The translations under genes and the position numbers were made by a program. DNA of 49,947 bases, from contig CANQJS010000010.1 of NCBI GenBank assembly GCA_947624285.1, forward strand, positions 1-49,947. Direction: 5' to 3'. Shown here piece by piece: positions 14,510 through 23,966 of this stretch; the first letter of the stretch is position 1; every line of letters starts with the position of its first letter. The notes beneath the pieces are model-generated. The model worked only from the letters and a program-made list of their open reading frames with translations. It ran no database searches and was not told where the DNA came from. The DNA comes from an uncultured Clostridia bacterium (lineage in GTDB: Bacteria > Bacillota > Clostridia > Oscillospirales > Acutalibacteraceae).

Positions 14510-15979
14510 ATGGCTAAAGAAAAGAAAGAAAAGTTTACCGTAGGCGCTGAGGGCATTTATGACGCCCGCAAGCTCGGTACTCCGAGAATGGTTATTCTCG
14601 GCTTCCAGCATATGTTCGCTATGTTCGGTGCAACAGTGCTTGTTCCGCTTCTCACAGGTCTTTCAATTTCGACCACTCTTTTGTTCGCCGGCTTGGGAAC
14701 TCTTTTGTTCCACTGCCTGACTAAATTCAAAGTACCTGCCTTCCTCGGCTCGTCATTCGCGTTTCTCGGCGGTTACGCCGCCGTTGCGCCTATGAAGGAC
14801 GGCGCTCCCAATTCGGAAATGCTGCCCTATGCCTGCCTCGGCGTTGCTTGCGCGGGTCTCGTTTACCTTGTGCTTGCGGCTGTAATCAAAATCGTCGGCA
14901 TAAGCAAGGTAATGAAGCTGTTTCCTCCCATCGTAACAGGTCCTATCATTATGGCTATCGGTCTTGGTCTCGCTCCGTCGGCGATTTCAAACTGCGAGTC
15001 TAACTGGACTCTTGCGATAATCGCTCTTGCGCTTGTTATTATATTCAATATATTCGGCAAGGGTATGGCAAAAATCGTTCCCATTCTTCTCGGTCTGCTC
15101 GGCGCGGTTGCGGTAGCCGTTGTTCTCGCTCTTACACTCGGTGAGAATATAACGGTTGACGGCGCGGAGTATATCGCCGTAAGCGGAAGCCCGAGTATGC
15201 TTTTGTTCTCAACGGATAAGCTTCAGGCGCTCAAAGACGCCGCTTGGATAGGCGTGCCTATCGATTGGGGCTCAACCGTATTCGGCGGAGTAAAAGAATC
15301 CACCCTCGCGATCTCCTCAATAATCGCAATTATCCCGATTTCGCTTGCTACGATGATGGAGCATATCGGCGATATTTCGGCTATATCCGCCACTTGCAAC
15401 AGAAATTATATTGAGGATCCCGGTCTCCACAGAACGCTCCTCGGCGACGGCCTTGCCACAACGCTTGCCTCGCTTTTCGGCGCTCCCGCCAACACCACCT
15501 ACGGTGAAAACACAGGCGTTCTTGTTCTTTCCAAGGTCTATGACCCCAGAGTAATCAGAATAGCAGCATATTTTGCCGTATTCTTCTCACTTTCTCCCAA
15601 ATTCGCCGCGGCGATAAACCTTATGCCCACAGCGGTAATCGGCGGTATTTCCTTTGTACTGTACGGTATGATCTCCGCTATCGGTGTTCGCAATGTTGTT
15701 GAGGCAAAGGTAGATTTCTCAAAGTCGCGCAACACGATAATCGCCGCCGTTATTCTTGTTTTGGCTCTCGGCTCAAACGGTATAACTATTCCTCTCGGCG
15801 ATAATCCAATCAGCATTTCGGCTCTTGCCACCGCTTCGGTAGTTGGCATTCTTCTTAATGTGTTTTTCCCCGGCAAGGATTATGTATTCAAACTTGCCGA
15901 CGGCAGCGACAAAGAAGCCGATAATGAAGCCGCGCCCGCTGCCGAAGAAGCACAAGCGCAGCCCGCCGATAACAATTGA
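14510..15979 (+). CDS. uraA: uracil permease
   Basis: Nucleobase-cation symporter of the NCS2/NAT family, 489 aa with about 12-14 membrane segments. The family motifs include FQHMFAMFGATVLVP near the N-terminus, the Glu of MMEHIGDISAI (substrate site) and the GAPANTTYGENTGVL segment. The C-terminus (~30 residues) is a cytoplasmic tail of Ala, Glu, Asp and Gln. AGAAAGGA precedes the start. Confidence 0.93.
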   Translation: MAKEKKEKFTVGAEGIYDARKLGTPRMVILGFQHMFAMFGATVLVPLLTGLSISTTLLFAGLGTLLFHCLTKFKVPAFLGSSFAFLGGYAAVAPMKDGAPNSEMLPYACLGVACAGLVYLVLAAVIKIVGISKVMKLFPPIVTGPIIMAIGLGLAPSAISNCESNWTLAIIALALVIIFNIFGKGMAKIVPILLGLLGAVAVAVVLALTLGENITVDGAEYIAVSGSPSMLLFSTDKLQALKDAAWIGVPIDWGSTVFGGVKESTLAISSIIAIIPISLATMMEHIGDISAISATCNRNYIEDPGLHRTLLGDGLATTLASLFGAPANTTYGENTGVLVLSKVYDPRVIRIAAYFAVFFSLSPKFAAAINLMPTAVIGGISFVLYGMISAIGVRNVVEAKVDFSKSRNTIIAAVILVLALGSNGITIPLGDNPISISALATASVVGILLNVFFPGKDYVFKLADGSDKEADNEAAPAAEEAQAQPADNN

Positions 15980-15992
15980 AAATTTTAAAAAG

Positions 15993-16019
15993 AAAAGCAG
16001 GATCAAAATCCTGCTTTTT
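15993..16019 (+). terminator. terminator of upp-uraA
   Basis: The perfect stem AAAAGCAGGAT/ATCCTGCTTTT has a 4-nt loop and is followed by T residues. Confidence 0.88.
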
Positions 16020-16021
16020 CT

Positions 16022-16302
16022 TATAGCTGAGGGAAGTTGAACACAATAAGGTTTTTGCAGGTTTATTTACGCAAATACTGCTTCAAACCCCTTGTCAATA
16101 CTCAAGTATTGACTTCGGTGTTTTCATTGTCTTTGCAAAAATCCTTACCGCAAAAACTGCTTAGCATCCCACGGCGAGGAGTTTTTGAGGGATTTTTGCT
16201 TTTTTCGACGCAGGCGGGCTGGCGCCCGCCAAGAAGAAAAGGGGAAAAATAGCCAAAAAGAACCGCCGTGGGACTTATCGGGTTCAGCTCCCCTCAGCTA
16301 TA
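16022..16302. mobile_element. MITE-like element with 29-bp terminal inverted repeats
   Basis: The 281 bases between uraA and the convergent DUF2974 gene hold no gene. The two ends (16022-16050 and 16274-16302) are inverted repeats matching at 25 of 29 positions, each starting TATAGCTGAGGG. Inside are two nested arms. One is closed by GTTTTTGC/GCAAAAAC and contains the hairpin CAATACT-CA-AGTATTG; the other is closed by CCCACGGCG/CGCCGTGGG and contains GGCGGGC/GCCCGCC. The whole sequence can fold on itself as a branched structure. A miniature transposable element with TA target duplication is the simplest reading; a repeated structured RNA is possible. No transposase is present. Confidence 0.65.
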
Positions 16303-16308
16303 CCTGAA

Positions 16309-17487
16309 TTATTTTATTTCGTCGGCGGTTTCGTCGTTTTTGCCGCTCGTTTTCTCAATCAGCCGAGTTCTTATGTTTTCATACATTGAGCGGAAATCAG
16401 GATCCGGCACATATTTAAAAACATCTATTGAATCTATCAGACTTTTGGCAAGCGTTTTAAGTATCTCGTTTACCTCATCGCTTACGCCGTCTTCATTCTT
16501 TCTGCGTTCAAGTATCGTCGTTAAAACGGCAAGAAGTTTTGCCTTATTTATATCGTCAAGCGTTTCTATGCCGCTTTTTTTGGCAATGCTGTATATGCTT
16601 TTTACCGTTTTTTTCATCACATCGGGCGGAAGCTCGGCGAGGCTCTCCGTGAATGTGTCCTCAAGATACTCGGATAATGGGCTGAATTTTTCCGCCTTTT
16701 CAAATTCCGCGCCGTTTGTGAGCCAAGTGAAAACATTGTGCTGGGCGATGCCTGTTGCGTTGCTCTTCACAATTATGTAATCGCATTTTGTTGCAAGCAT
16801 TCTGCCCACGATTGAGCTTTCGGGAGATATATTCAATATCTTAAGGCAGTTTGACGGCGTGAAAAGGTCGTCAGCAAGATTTTCGGGGAAGCCCGGACCG
16901 TCGTTGTTATAGACGAGTACCGTGCGCTCTTTGTTTTCATATTTAGTAAAAATGAAGCTGAATACGGCGAGATTTCCACCCTTTGAATGACCGCCGAGAT
17001 AAAATCTGCCTTCGTGCCTGTCAAAAACTCGGTTTGTATAGCTCAAAGCGGCAAGCTGGGCTTTAACGGGAAAGCTGTACGCCAGCTCCGCGTCCTCATA
17101 AAAGCCGAGTATCTGCTCGTCAGTTCCGCGATAGGCGATATAATGAATATTTTCCGATATTTTGAATGTGACGGCGCTGAAGGCTGTTTCATATGTTCCT
17201 CCCGCAATGTCCTCAAAATCCTCTATCACCACATTTTTGTATCTTTCGGTGCTTCCGAGAGTGATCAACATATCTACGGTTTTGGCAACCGCTCTGTTTC
17301 GCGCGTTTATATCCTCTTTTTCTATACGGGGAAATATTCCTGCCGCCTCAGAAAATGTTTTGCCGTTCAGACCGATAAAATTGAGATATGCGAGCCTGCT
17401 GAAAATCACATTGTCCACCTCATTGAGGGGAGCTTCATCGAAGGTTTTTACACATTGACCCTCGGCGTACTCATATATCGTGCTCAA
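16309..17487 (-). CDS. DUF2974 (Mbeg1-like) alpha/beta hydrolase
   Basis: A 392-aa protein of the DUF2974 family, which has a lipase-like alpha/beta fold. The first ~40 residues (NVIFSRLAYLNF) and ITLGSTERYKNVVIEDF match the family; the nucleophile elbow is LGGHSKGGNLAVF with Ser168, and NNDGPGFPE follows. The C-terminal ~100 residues are a helical extension. The start is a TTG at 17487 with GGGAGG upstream. Substrate unknown; no signal peptide or membrane helix, so cytoplasmic. The gene stands alone with its own promoter, and its stop is 7 bases from the MITE-like repeat. Confidence 0.85.
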   Translation of the reverse strand: MSTIYEYAEGQCVKTFDEAPLNEVDNVIFSRLAYLNFIGLNGKTFSEAAGIFPRIEKEDINARNRAVAKTVDMLITLGSTERYKNVVIEDFEDIAGGTYETAFSAVTFKISENIHYIAYRGTDEQILGFYEDAELAYSFPVKAQLAALSYTNRVFDRHEGRFYLGGHSKGGNLAVFSFIFTKYENKERTVLVYNNDGPGFPENLADDLFTPSNCLKILNISPESSIVGRMLATKCDYIIVKSNATGIAQHNVFTWLTNGAEFEKAEKFSPLSEYLEDTFTESLAELPPDVMKKTVKSIYSIAKKSGIETLDDINKAKLLAVLTTILERRKNEDGVSDEVNEILKTLAKSLIDSIDVFKYVPDPDFRSMYENIRTRLIEKTSGKNDETADEIK

Positions 17488-17518
17488 AAAAATTCCTCCC
17501 TGAATTTTATCTGTAAAA

Positions 17519-17547
17519 ATTATACATTATATTGATTGCATTTTCAA
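17519..17547 (-). promoter_or_regulatory. promoter of the DUF2974 gene
   Basis: On the minus strand TTGAAA (17542-17547) and TATAAT (17519-17524) are 17 bp apart, about 30 bases before the TTG start. Confidence 0.75.
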
Positions 17548-17627
17548 GAAAAACACAGCATATTGTAGAAATTTGCACTTTAAAGGAGTAAAATGGTTAA
17601 AATTTGGTGTCAATTTTAAATTATTTA

Positions 17628-17656
17628 TTGAAATGTTTTATATTATAGTATATCAT
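17628..17656 (+). promoter_or_regulatory. promoter of xpt
   Basis: TTGAAA (17628-17633) and TATCAT (17651-17656) are 17 bp apart, about 32 bases before the xpt start. The leader is too short for a purine riboswitch. Confidence 0.55.
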
Positions 17657-17687
17657 AACTGCGTAAAAAGTGATTGCGGCGGTATTT

Positions 17688-18266
17688 ATGGAGCTTTTAA
17701 AGAAAAAAATCAGAGAAGAAGGCGAAGTTTACGAGGGCAATATTCTTAAGGTAGACTGCTTTCTCAATCATCAGATAGATATTCCTTTTCTCAAAGAGGT
17801 CGGCAGGGAATTTCACCGCCTTTTTAAGGACTGCGGCGTTAACAAGATTTTGACCATTGAAGCTTCGGGCATAGCCATTGCCTCGATGGTTGCCGAAGAA
17901 TTTGATTGCCCGCTTCTTTTTGCCAAAAAAACTAAAACAAAGAATATCGCCGGAGATGTTTACACCACCGCCGTTGAATCTTACACCCACGGCACCACAT
18001 ACACGGTAATGGTTTCAAAGCGTTTTCTCGGCAAGGGCGATAAAGTGCTTATCGTTGACGATTTCCTCGCGATAGGAAACGCCCTAAATGGTCTTATTAC
18101 CCTTGTAAATGACAGCGGCGCGGAGCTTGCCGGTTGCGGCATTGTTATTGAAAAAGGCTTTCAGGGCGGAGGAGACAGGCTCAGAGCAAAGGGCGTAAAT
18201 CTTCAAAGCCTTGCCATTGTTGAAAAAATGAATCACGAAACGGGCGAGATTTCATTTCGTGAATAA
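17688..18266 (+). CDS. xpt: xanthine phosphoribosyltransferase
   Basis: Converts xanthine and PRPP to XMP in purine salvage; 192 aa. Diagnostic segments are MELLKKKIREEGEVYEGNILKVDCFLNHQIDI at the N-terminus (split here by description only), the TIEASGIAIASMVAEEF block and the PRPP loop VLIVDDFLAIGNALNGL. The ATG at 17688 gives the family's usual start; the in-frame GTG at 17670 would add six residues. The ribosome site is weak either way. It is 55 bases upstream of the BMP gene and is probably part of the same purine unit. Confidence 0.93.
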   Translation: MELLKKKIREEGEVYEGNILKVDCFLNHQIDIPFLKEVGREFHRLFKDCGVNKILTIEASGIAIASMVAEEFDCPLLFAKKTKTKNIAGDVYTTAVESYTHGTTYTVMVSKRFLGKGDKVLIVDDFLAIGNALNGLITLVNDSGAELAGCGIVIEKGFQGGGDRLRAKGVNLQSLAIVEKMNHETGEISFRE

Positions 18267-18321
18267 TTGAGGTTATCAGGCTTTTCAGCCTTATAATATA
18301 TTTTATTTTGGAGGTAAAAAA

Positions 18322-19593
18322 ATGAAAATCACCAAGAAGATCATTGCGGTCATTCTCAGTATGCTCTTGATTGGAGCAGCATTCGCCGGTTGCGCGGGTG
18401 GAACTCAGAATGAGGGCGAAGGCGGAGCAAACGAAGGTATTGATCTCAAAGCGGGCTTTATTTTCCTGCACGATGAGAACTCAACCTATGACAAAAACTT
18501 CATCAACGCCGCCAATCTTGCTTGTGACAATCTCGGAATAAGCAAGGAAAACAGAATTTATAAAACTAATATCCCTGAGGGCAATGAGTGCTATGATGCC
18601 GCTGCCGAGCTTGTTGACGCGGGCTGCAAATTCGTTTTTGCGGACAGCTTCGGTCATGAGTCCTATATAATTCAGGCGGCTAAGGAGTATCCCGATGTTC
18701 AGTTCTTCCATGCCACGGGCACAAGAGCTCACACCGAGGGTCTTGCAAACTATCACAACGCTTTCGCGTCCATCTATGAGGGTCGTTATCTTGCAGGTAT
18801 CGCTGCGGGTATGAAGCTCAATGAAATGATAGCGAACGGTCAGATCACCGCAGATCAGGCTAAGATGGGCTATGTAGGTGCATTCCCTTATGCCGAGGTT
18901 AAGTCGGGTTATACTTCATTCTATCTCGGCGCAAAGAGCGTTTGCCCCACAGTTACTATGGATGTAACCTTCACCAACAGCTGGTATAATGAAGCTCTTG
19001 AAAAGGAAGGCGCTGAAAATCTTATCTCCAACGGCTGCGTTCTTATCAGCCAGCATGCGGACTCAATGGGCGCTCCCACCGCTTGCGAAAACAGAGGCGT
19101 ACCGAATGTTTCCTATAATGGCAGCACTGTAAGCGTTGCTCCCAACACATTCATCGTATCCTCCAGAATCAACTGGGCTCCCTATATGGAGCTTGCCATG
19201 AAGGCTGTTGCCGAAGGCAAGTCGGTTGATCCCGATTGGACAGGCACTATCTCCACAGAGTCTGTTCTTCTTACCGAGGTAAACGAAAATGCCGCCGCTC
19301 CCGACACTCAGAAGGCTATTGACGAGGCAAAGGCAAAGCTTGTTGACGGAACTCTTCATGTTTATGATACTTCAACATTCACCGTAACGGTTTCCGATTC
19401 CAAAAATGTAAATGCCAAGGTTGACGCCGACGGTCATCTTACATCTTATATGGCGGATGTTGATTCCGATGACAACTACACTCCTGACACTGAGGTCGTT
19501 AAGGATGGCTACTTCCATGAGTCCGAATACCGTTCCGCTCCCTACTTTGATGTTGATATTGACGGTATAAATCTTCTTGGAAATGTAGAATAA
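18322..19593 (+). CDS. BMP-family nucleoside-binding lipoprotein
   Basis: Substrate-binding subunit of a nucleoside ABC importer (PnrA/Med/NupA type), 423 aa. The signal peptide ends at lipobox AFAGC (Cys24). Family blocks include NSTYDKNFINAANLACDNLG, FADSFGHESYI, FHATGTRAHTEGLANYHNAFASIYEGRYLAGIAAGMK, MGYVGAFPYAEVKSGYTSFYLGAKSV and ISQHADSMGAPTACENRG. Bound ligands in relatives are purine nucleosides. GGAGG precedes the start. A terminator follows, so it is probably made in excess over the membrane part. Confidence 0.93.
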   Translation: MKITKKIIAVILSMLLIGAAFAGCAGGTQNEGEGGANEGIDLKAGFIFLHDENSTYDKNFINAANLACDNLGISKENRIYKTNIPEGNECYDAAAELVDAGCKFVFADSFGHESYIIQAAKEYPDVQFFHATGTRAHTEGLANYHNAFASIYEGRYLAGIAAGMKLNEMIANGQITADQAKMGYVGAFPYAEVKSGYTSFYLGAKSVCPTVTMDVTFTNSWYNEALEKEGAENLISNGCVLISQHADSMGAPTACENRGVPNVSYNGSTVSVAPNTFIVSSRINWAPYMELAMKAVAEGKSVDPDWTGTISTESVLLTEVNENAAAPDTQKAIDEAKAKLVDGTLHVYDTSTFTVTVSDSKNVNAKVDADGHLTSYMADVDSDDNYTPDTEVVKDGYFHESEYRSAPYFDVDIDGINLLGNVE

Positions 19594-19614
19594 CTAAATC
19601 CGGTTATTTTAATT

Positions 19615-19648
19615 CGTGACCGTGCGGATAACACGGTCACGATGTTTT
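19615..19648 (+). terminator. intra-operon terminator after the binding-protein gene
   Basis: The perfect 10-bp stem CGTGACCGTG/CACGGTCACG (19615-19624, 19632-19641) is followed by a short T run. It lies between the binding protein and the ATPase gene, and partial read-through would give the usual excess of binding protein. Confidence 0.75.
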
Positions 19649-19672
19649 TAACAATCTACTCGGAGGTAAGAT

Positions 19673-21217
19673 ATGGACGGCGTTTATGCTGTTGAAATGA
19701 AAGGAATTACCAAAAGCTTCGGAAAGGTAATTGCGAATAAAGAGGTCGATCTTCAGGTTCGCCGAGGTGAAATTCTCGCGGTGCTCGGCGAAAACGGAAG
19801 CGGAAAAACGACGCTTATGAATATGCTTTCGGGTATATATTATCCCGATGAGGGCGAAATCTTCATTGACGGAAAAGAGGTCGTTATCCGCTCCCCGAAG
19901 GACGCGTTTGACCATAAAATCGGAATGATACATCAGCACTTCAAGCTTGTTGATGTTTTCAATGCAACCGAAAATATCGTTCTCGGCGTTAAGGATGAAA
20001 AGAAATTTAACTTGAAAGAAGCCGAAAAGCGAGTCAAAGAGATAACGGAAAAATACGGCTTTTCCGTTGATTTAAACAAAAAGATTTATGAGATGTCCGT
20101 TTCGGAAAAGCAAACCGTGGAAATAATCAAGGTGCTTTTCAAGGGCGCTGATATTCTTATTCTCGACGAGCCAACCGCAGTCCTCACACCGCAGGAAACG
20201 AAAAAGCTTTTCGATATTCTTCGCCGTATGAAAAAGGACGGCAAGGCGCTTATCATAATCACCCATAAGCTAAACGAGGTGCTTGAAATTTCGGATAGGG
20301 TGACTACTCTGCGTAAAGGCGAGCTTGTAGGCAGTGTGAATACCGCCGACGCCACCGAACAGTCACTCACCGAAATGATGGTTGGCGAAAAGGTGGATCT
20401 CAATATCCACAGAGATGAGCCGAAAAGCCCCAAAGCGGTGCTGACTGTAAAAAATCTTAATGTCATTTCGCCCGACGGGAAAAAGGCGCTCGACAATGTA
20501 AATTTCACCGCTTACTCAGGCGAGATACTCGGCATAGCCGGTATTTCCGGCTGCGGTCAAAAGGAATTGCTTGAATCCGTCGCGGGCTTACAGAAGGCGA
20601 CGGAAGGCTCAAGTATAATCTATACTCCCGATGAAAACACCACGAAAGAGCTTGTGGGAAAATCGCCGAGGGAAATACGCAAATTGGGCGTTGCGCTTTC
20701 GTTCGTTCCCGAGGACAGGCTCGGTATGGGTCTTGTCGGCAATATGGATATTACCGACAATATGATGCTCAGAAGCTATAAACGGGGCTCTACGGCGTTT
20801 CTTGACCGCAAAAATCCGAAAAGTCTCGCTGAGCGTATCATCAAAAGCCTTGACATAGTCACTCCGGGAACATCAACACCCGTTCGCCGTCTTTCGGGCG
20901 GTAATGTGCAAAAGGTGCTTGTGGGGCGTGAGATTTCGCTCAATCCCAAGGTGCTTATGGTGGCTTATCCCGTTCGAGGGCTCGATATAAATTCCTCCTA
21001 CACTATCTATAATCTGCTGACAAAGCAGAAAGAGGATGGCGTTGCCGTTATCTTTGTCGGCGAGGATCTCGATGTTCTCATTGAGCTTTGCGACAGGATA
21101 ATGGTCATAAATTCAGGCAGAATTACCGGCATCGTGGACGGCAAAACGGCTGTGAAGGATGAGATAGGACTGCTGATGACTAAGAGTACGGATGAGGAGG
21201 CTGCTGTAGATGAATGA
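19673..21217 (+). CDS. nucleoside ABC transporter ATPase (duplicated NBD)
   Basis: A 514-aa protein with two ABC domains, as in NupB/YufO and RbsA. Domain 1 has Walker A GENGSGKTT, signature MSVSEKQTVEI and Walker B ILILDEPTAVLTP. Domain 2 has a degenerate P-loop (GISGCGQKE), signature LSGGNVQKV and a Walker B in which the Asp-Glu pair is replaced (VLMVAYPVRGLD), the usual asymmetry of this family, so only one site is fully catalytic. It overlaps the first permease gene by 8 bases. GGAGG precedes the ATG. Confidence 0.92.
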   Translation: MDGVYAVEMKGITKSFGKVIANKEVDLQVRRGEILAVLGENGSGKTTLMNMLSGIYYPDEGEIFIDGKEVVIRSPKDAFDHKIGMIHQHFKLVDVFNATENIVLGVKDEKKFNLKEAEKRVKEITEKYGFSVDLNKKIYEMSVSEKQTVEIIKVLFKGADILILDEPTAVLTPQETKKLFDILRRMKKDGKALIIITHKLNEVLEISDRVTTLRKGELVGSVNTADATEQSLTEMMVGEKVDLNIHRDEPKSPKAVLTVKNLNVISPDGKKALDNVNFTAYSGEILGIAGISGCGQKELLESVAGLQKATEGSSIIYTPDENTTKELVGKSPREIRKLGVALSFVPEDRLGMGLVGNMDITDNMMLRSYKRGSTAFLDRKNPKSLAERIIKSLDIVTPGTSTPVRRLSGGNVQKVLVGREISLNPKVLMVAYPVRGLDINSSYTIYNLLTKQKEDGVAVIFVGEDLDVLIELCDRIMVINSGRITGIVDGKTAVKDEIGLLMTKSTDEEAAVDE

Positions 21218-22316
21218 AAAAGAAAAGGTGCGTGAGCCTCTTTTTCACCTTGTGAAAAGGGACGCTATGCCGTGGCATACGGCGTGGCTTATCCGTATCG
21301 GCTCAATAGTTGCCGCGCTCATTGTAAGCGGCATCCTTACAATGGTGCTGGTGCATGAAAACCCTTTCAGCGTTTATGCCACTATGATCGAAGGCGCTTT
21401 CGGCACAACAAGAAGAATTTGGAATCTCGCTCAGAGTATTGCGATGCTGCTCTGCGTTTCTCTCGCCGTGGCTCCCGCGTTTAAAATGCGATTTTGGAAT
21501 ATCGGCGCCGAGGGGCAGGTGCTTGTCGGCGGTCTCGCCACGGCGGCGTGTATGATACTCCTCGGCGGCAGGATACCGAACGCTCTTTTGATACTTATAA
21601 TGATAATCGCAAGTATTTTAGGCGGCGCGATCTGGGCTGTTATTCCCGCAGTTTTCAAGGCGAAGTTTTACACAAATGAAACTCTCTTTACCCTTATGAT
21701 GAACTATGTGGCGATTCAGCTTGTTTCGTATTTTGCCATACTTTGGGAATCACCGAAGGGCTCGGGTATCATCGGCATAATAAATCAAAATTCGCGCGCA
21801 GGCTGGCTGCCTGTTATCGGAGGGCAGGAATATTTTCTTAATATTCTGATAGTCCTCGCGCTTACTGTGATCATGTATATTTATTTGAAATACAGCAAGC
21901 ACGGCTATGAGCTCGCCGTTGTCGGCGAGTCGGAAAATACGGCGAGATACATAGGCATAAATGTTAAGAAAGTCATAATCAGAACTATGCTTCTTTCAGG
22001 CGCGGTTTGCGGCATAGCGGGCTTTCTTCTTGTTGGCGGAACGAGCCATACCATTACTTCCGCAACAGCCGATAACCGAGGATTTACCGCCATTATGGTG
22101 GCGTGGCTTGCGAAATTCAATCCGCTGTATATGATAGTAACATCGTTTATTCTCTGCTTCCTTGAAAGGGGCGCGAATGAGATATCAACTGTGTTTGGGT
22201 TAAATCATTCGTTTTCCGATATCATTACGGGCATTATCCTGTTTTTCATCATAGGCAGCGAGTTCTTTATCAACTATCAGATAAAGCTCCGCGGCAAGCA
22301 TAAGGAGGAGAAGTAA
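21210..22316 (+). CDS. nucleoside ABC permease, first subunit (NupP/YufP-like)
   Basis: A 368-aa membrane protein of the BPD_transp_2 family with about 9-10 helices. Recognisable blocks are FWNIGAEGQVLVGGLATAA (the ATPase-docking and pore region in this family) and EVVGESENTARYIGIN (reading AVVGESENTARYIGINVKK). The N-terminal ~25 residues are charged and cytoplasmic. It overlaps the ATPase gene and is separated from the second permease gene by one base. Confidence 0.9.
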   Translation: MNEKEKVREPLFHLVKRDAMPWHTAWLIRIGSIVAALIVSGILTMVLVHENPFSVYATMIEGAFGTTRRIWNLAQSIAMLLCVSLAVAPAFKMRFWNIGAEGQVLVGGLATAACMILLGGRIPNALLILIMIIASILGGAIWAVIPAVFKAKFYTNETLFTLMMNYVAIQLVSYFAILWESPKGSGIIGIINQNSRAGWLPVIGGQEYFLNILIVLALTVIMYIYLKYSKHGYELAVVGESENTARYIGINVKKVIIRTMLLSGAVCGIAGFLLVGGTSHTITSATADNRGFTAIMVAWLAKFNPLYMIVTSFILCFLERGANEISTVFGLNHSFSDIITGIILFFIIGSEFFINYQIKLRGKHKEEK

Positions 22317-22317
22317 T

Positions 22318-23316
22318 ATGAATTTTACAGCATTGATTACTTTTATCCAGCGTGCCGTATGCCAGGGCATACCGCTTCTTTACGGCTCAACAGGTGAAAT
22401 ACTGACCGAAAAATCGGGAAATCTTAACCTCGGTATCCCCGGAATTATGTATGCCGGCGCTATCAGCGGCGTTATGGGCGCGTTTTTCTATGAAGAATCA
22501 CTCCCGACGAGGGACGCCATAAATCCGTTTCTCGCTATATTGATACCGACCCTCTGCGCTATTATAGGCTCTGCGCTTCTCGGTCTTATTTACTGCTTCC
22601 TGACCGTAACGCTCAGGGCAAATCAGAATGTAACGGGTCTTGCTATCACCACCTTCGGCGTAGGCTTCGGCAACTTCTTCGGCGGCTCGCTGATCAAGCT
22701 TACCAACAGCGATGTGCCCTCTGTTGCGCTTACCAACACAAGCCAATTTTTCAGGGCGACTTTTCCGTTTGCCGAATCATTAGGCTGTTTTGGAAAAATA
22801 TTTTTCTCCTATGGCTTTCTCGCGTATTTATCCATAATTATCGCTTTGCTCTGCGCGTTTTTCTTAAAGAAAACAAGAGGCGGGCTTCATCTGCGCGCCG
22901 TAGGTGAAAACCCCGCGACGGCAGACGCGGCGGGCATAAATGTAAACAGAGCTAAATACCTTGCAACCTGCATCGGCAGCGCGATAGCGGGGCTCGGCGG
23001 TCTTTACTATGTTATGGATTACGCCTGCGGCGTATGGTCTAACGAGGGCTTCGGCGACAGAGGCTGGCTTGCCATTGCGCTTGTTATATTTGCTCTTTGG
23101 AAACCCGATATGGCGATTCCCGGCTCAATTCTTTTCGGCGGTCTTTATATCGTATTCCTTTACATTCCCGGGCTTGCGCTTCGTACTCAGGAGCTAATAA
23201 AGATGCTTCCGTATGTTGTTACGATAATCGTTCTTATAATCAGCTCCATAAAGAGTAAGAAAGAAAACCTCGGCCCTGCGTCTCTCGGTCTTTCCTATTT
23301 CAGAGAGGAGAGGTAG
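22318..23316 (+). CDS. nucleoside ABC permease, second subunit (NupQ/YufQ-like)
   Basis: A 332-aa membrane protein, the partner half of the permease, with about 8-9 helices. Its motifs include GEILTEKSGNLNLGIPGIMYAGA near the N-terminus, ANQNVTGLAITTFGVG and the AVGENPATADAAGINV loop. GGAG precedes the ATG. It is 2 bases upstream of hpt, which links import directly to purine phosphoribosylation. Confidence 0.9.
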   Translation: MNFTALITFIQRAVCQGIPLLYGSTGEILTEKSGNLNLGIPGIMYAGAISGVMGAFFYEESLPTRDAINPFLAILIPTLCAIIGSALLGLIYCFLTVTLRANQNVTGLAITTFGVGFGNFFGGSLIKLTNSDVPSVALTNTSQFFRATFPFAESLGCFGKIFFSYGFLAYLSIIIALLCAFFLKKTRGGLHLRAVGENPATADAAGINVNRAKYLATCIGSAIAGLGGLYYVMDYACGVWSNEGFGDRGWLAIALVIFALWKPDMAIPGSILFGGLYIVFLYIPGLALRTQELIKMLPYVVTIIVLIISSIKSKKENLGPASLGLSYFREER

Positions 23317-23318
23317 AT

Positions 23319-23855
23319 ATGAATCCTGATGTTGAGAAAATACTCGTTTCAGAGGAACAACTGAAAGAAATCAACAAACGCCTCGGCGCGCAGATAACCG
23401 AGGATTATAAAGACAAAAGACTTCTTGTGCTGGGTATATTAAAGGGCTGTGTGTTCTTTATGACGGATCTTGTCAGGCATATCGATTTGCCTTTGTCAAT
23501 TGACTTTATGACCGTATCATCTTACGGCAGCGGCACACGCTCATCGGGCAGAGTTAAAATAACCAAGGATATTGACATTGATCTTGACGGCTATGATGTG
23601 CTTATCGTAGAGGATATACTCGACAGCGGCAAAACGCTGCACTATGTTTCGGAAATACTGAAAACAAGGGGGGCACGCTCAATTAAAATCGCCACTCTTC
23701 TTGATAAACCCGAACGAAGAGTTGCGCCCATAACACCCGATTATGTAGGGTGTGATGTGCCTGATGAGTTTGTAGTCGGCTACGGCCTTGATTATGACCA
23801 AAAATACAGAAATCTTCCTTATATCGGGCAACTCAGACGCAGTATATATGAATAA
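23319..23855 (+). CDS. hpt: hypoxanthine phosphoribosyltransferase
   Basis: Converts hypoxanthine (and guanine) with PRPP to IMP/GMP; 178 aa. It has VLGILKGCVFFMTDLVRHID, DFMTVSSYGSGTRSSG (flexible loop), the PRPP motif VLIVEDILDSGKTL and the C-terminal VGYGLDYDQKYRNLPYIG purine site. AGAGG precedes the ATG. Its place at the end of the transporter operon suggests imported nucleosides are cleaved and salvaged as bases, although no nucleoside phosphorylase gene is in the window. Confidence 0.96.
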   Translation: MNPDVEKILVSEEQLKEINKRLGAQITEDYKDKRLLVLGILKGCVFFMTDLVRHIDLPLSIDFMTVSSYGSGTRSSGRVKITKDIDIDLDGYDVLIVEDILDSGKTLHYVSEILKTRGARSIKIATLLDKPERRVAPITPDYVGCDVPDEFVVGYGLDYDQKYRNLPYIGQLRRSIYE

Positions 23856-23857
23856 AA

Positions 23858-23902
23858 ATATCCCACACGGCAGAATTTAAAGTGTCGCGTGGGATTTTTT
23901 AA
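23858..23902 (+). terminator. terminator of the purine operon
   Basis: ATCCCACACG pairs with CGCGTGGGAT (one mismatch) and is followed by TTTTTT. Confidence 0.82.
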
Positions 23903-23966
23903 TATCCTCGCTTACTTTCTGTAATTTTTTTGTATATTTCGTCAAATAAAATAAGCGATTTTACAC

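Noticed and set aside
17560-17687. Purine riboswitch upstream of xpt
   Set aside because: The predicted transcript start leaves only about 25 nt of leader and the conserved purine aptamer core is not present.
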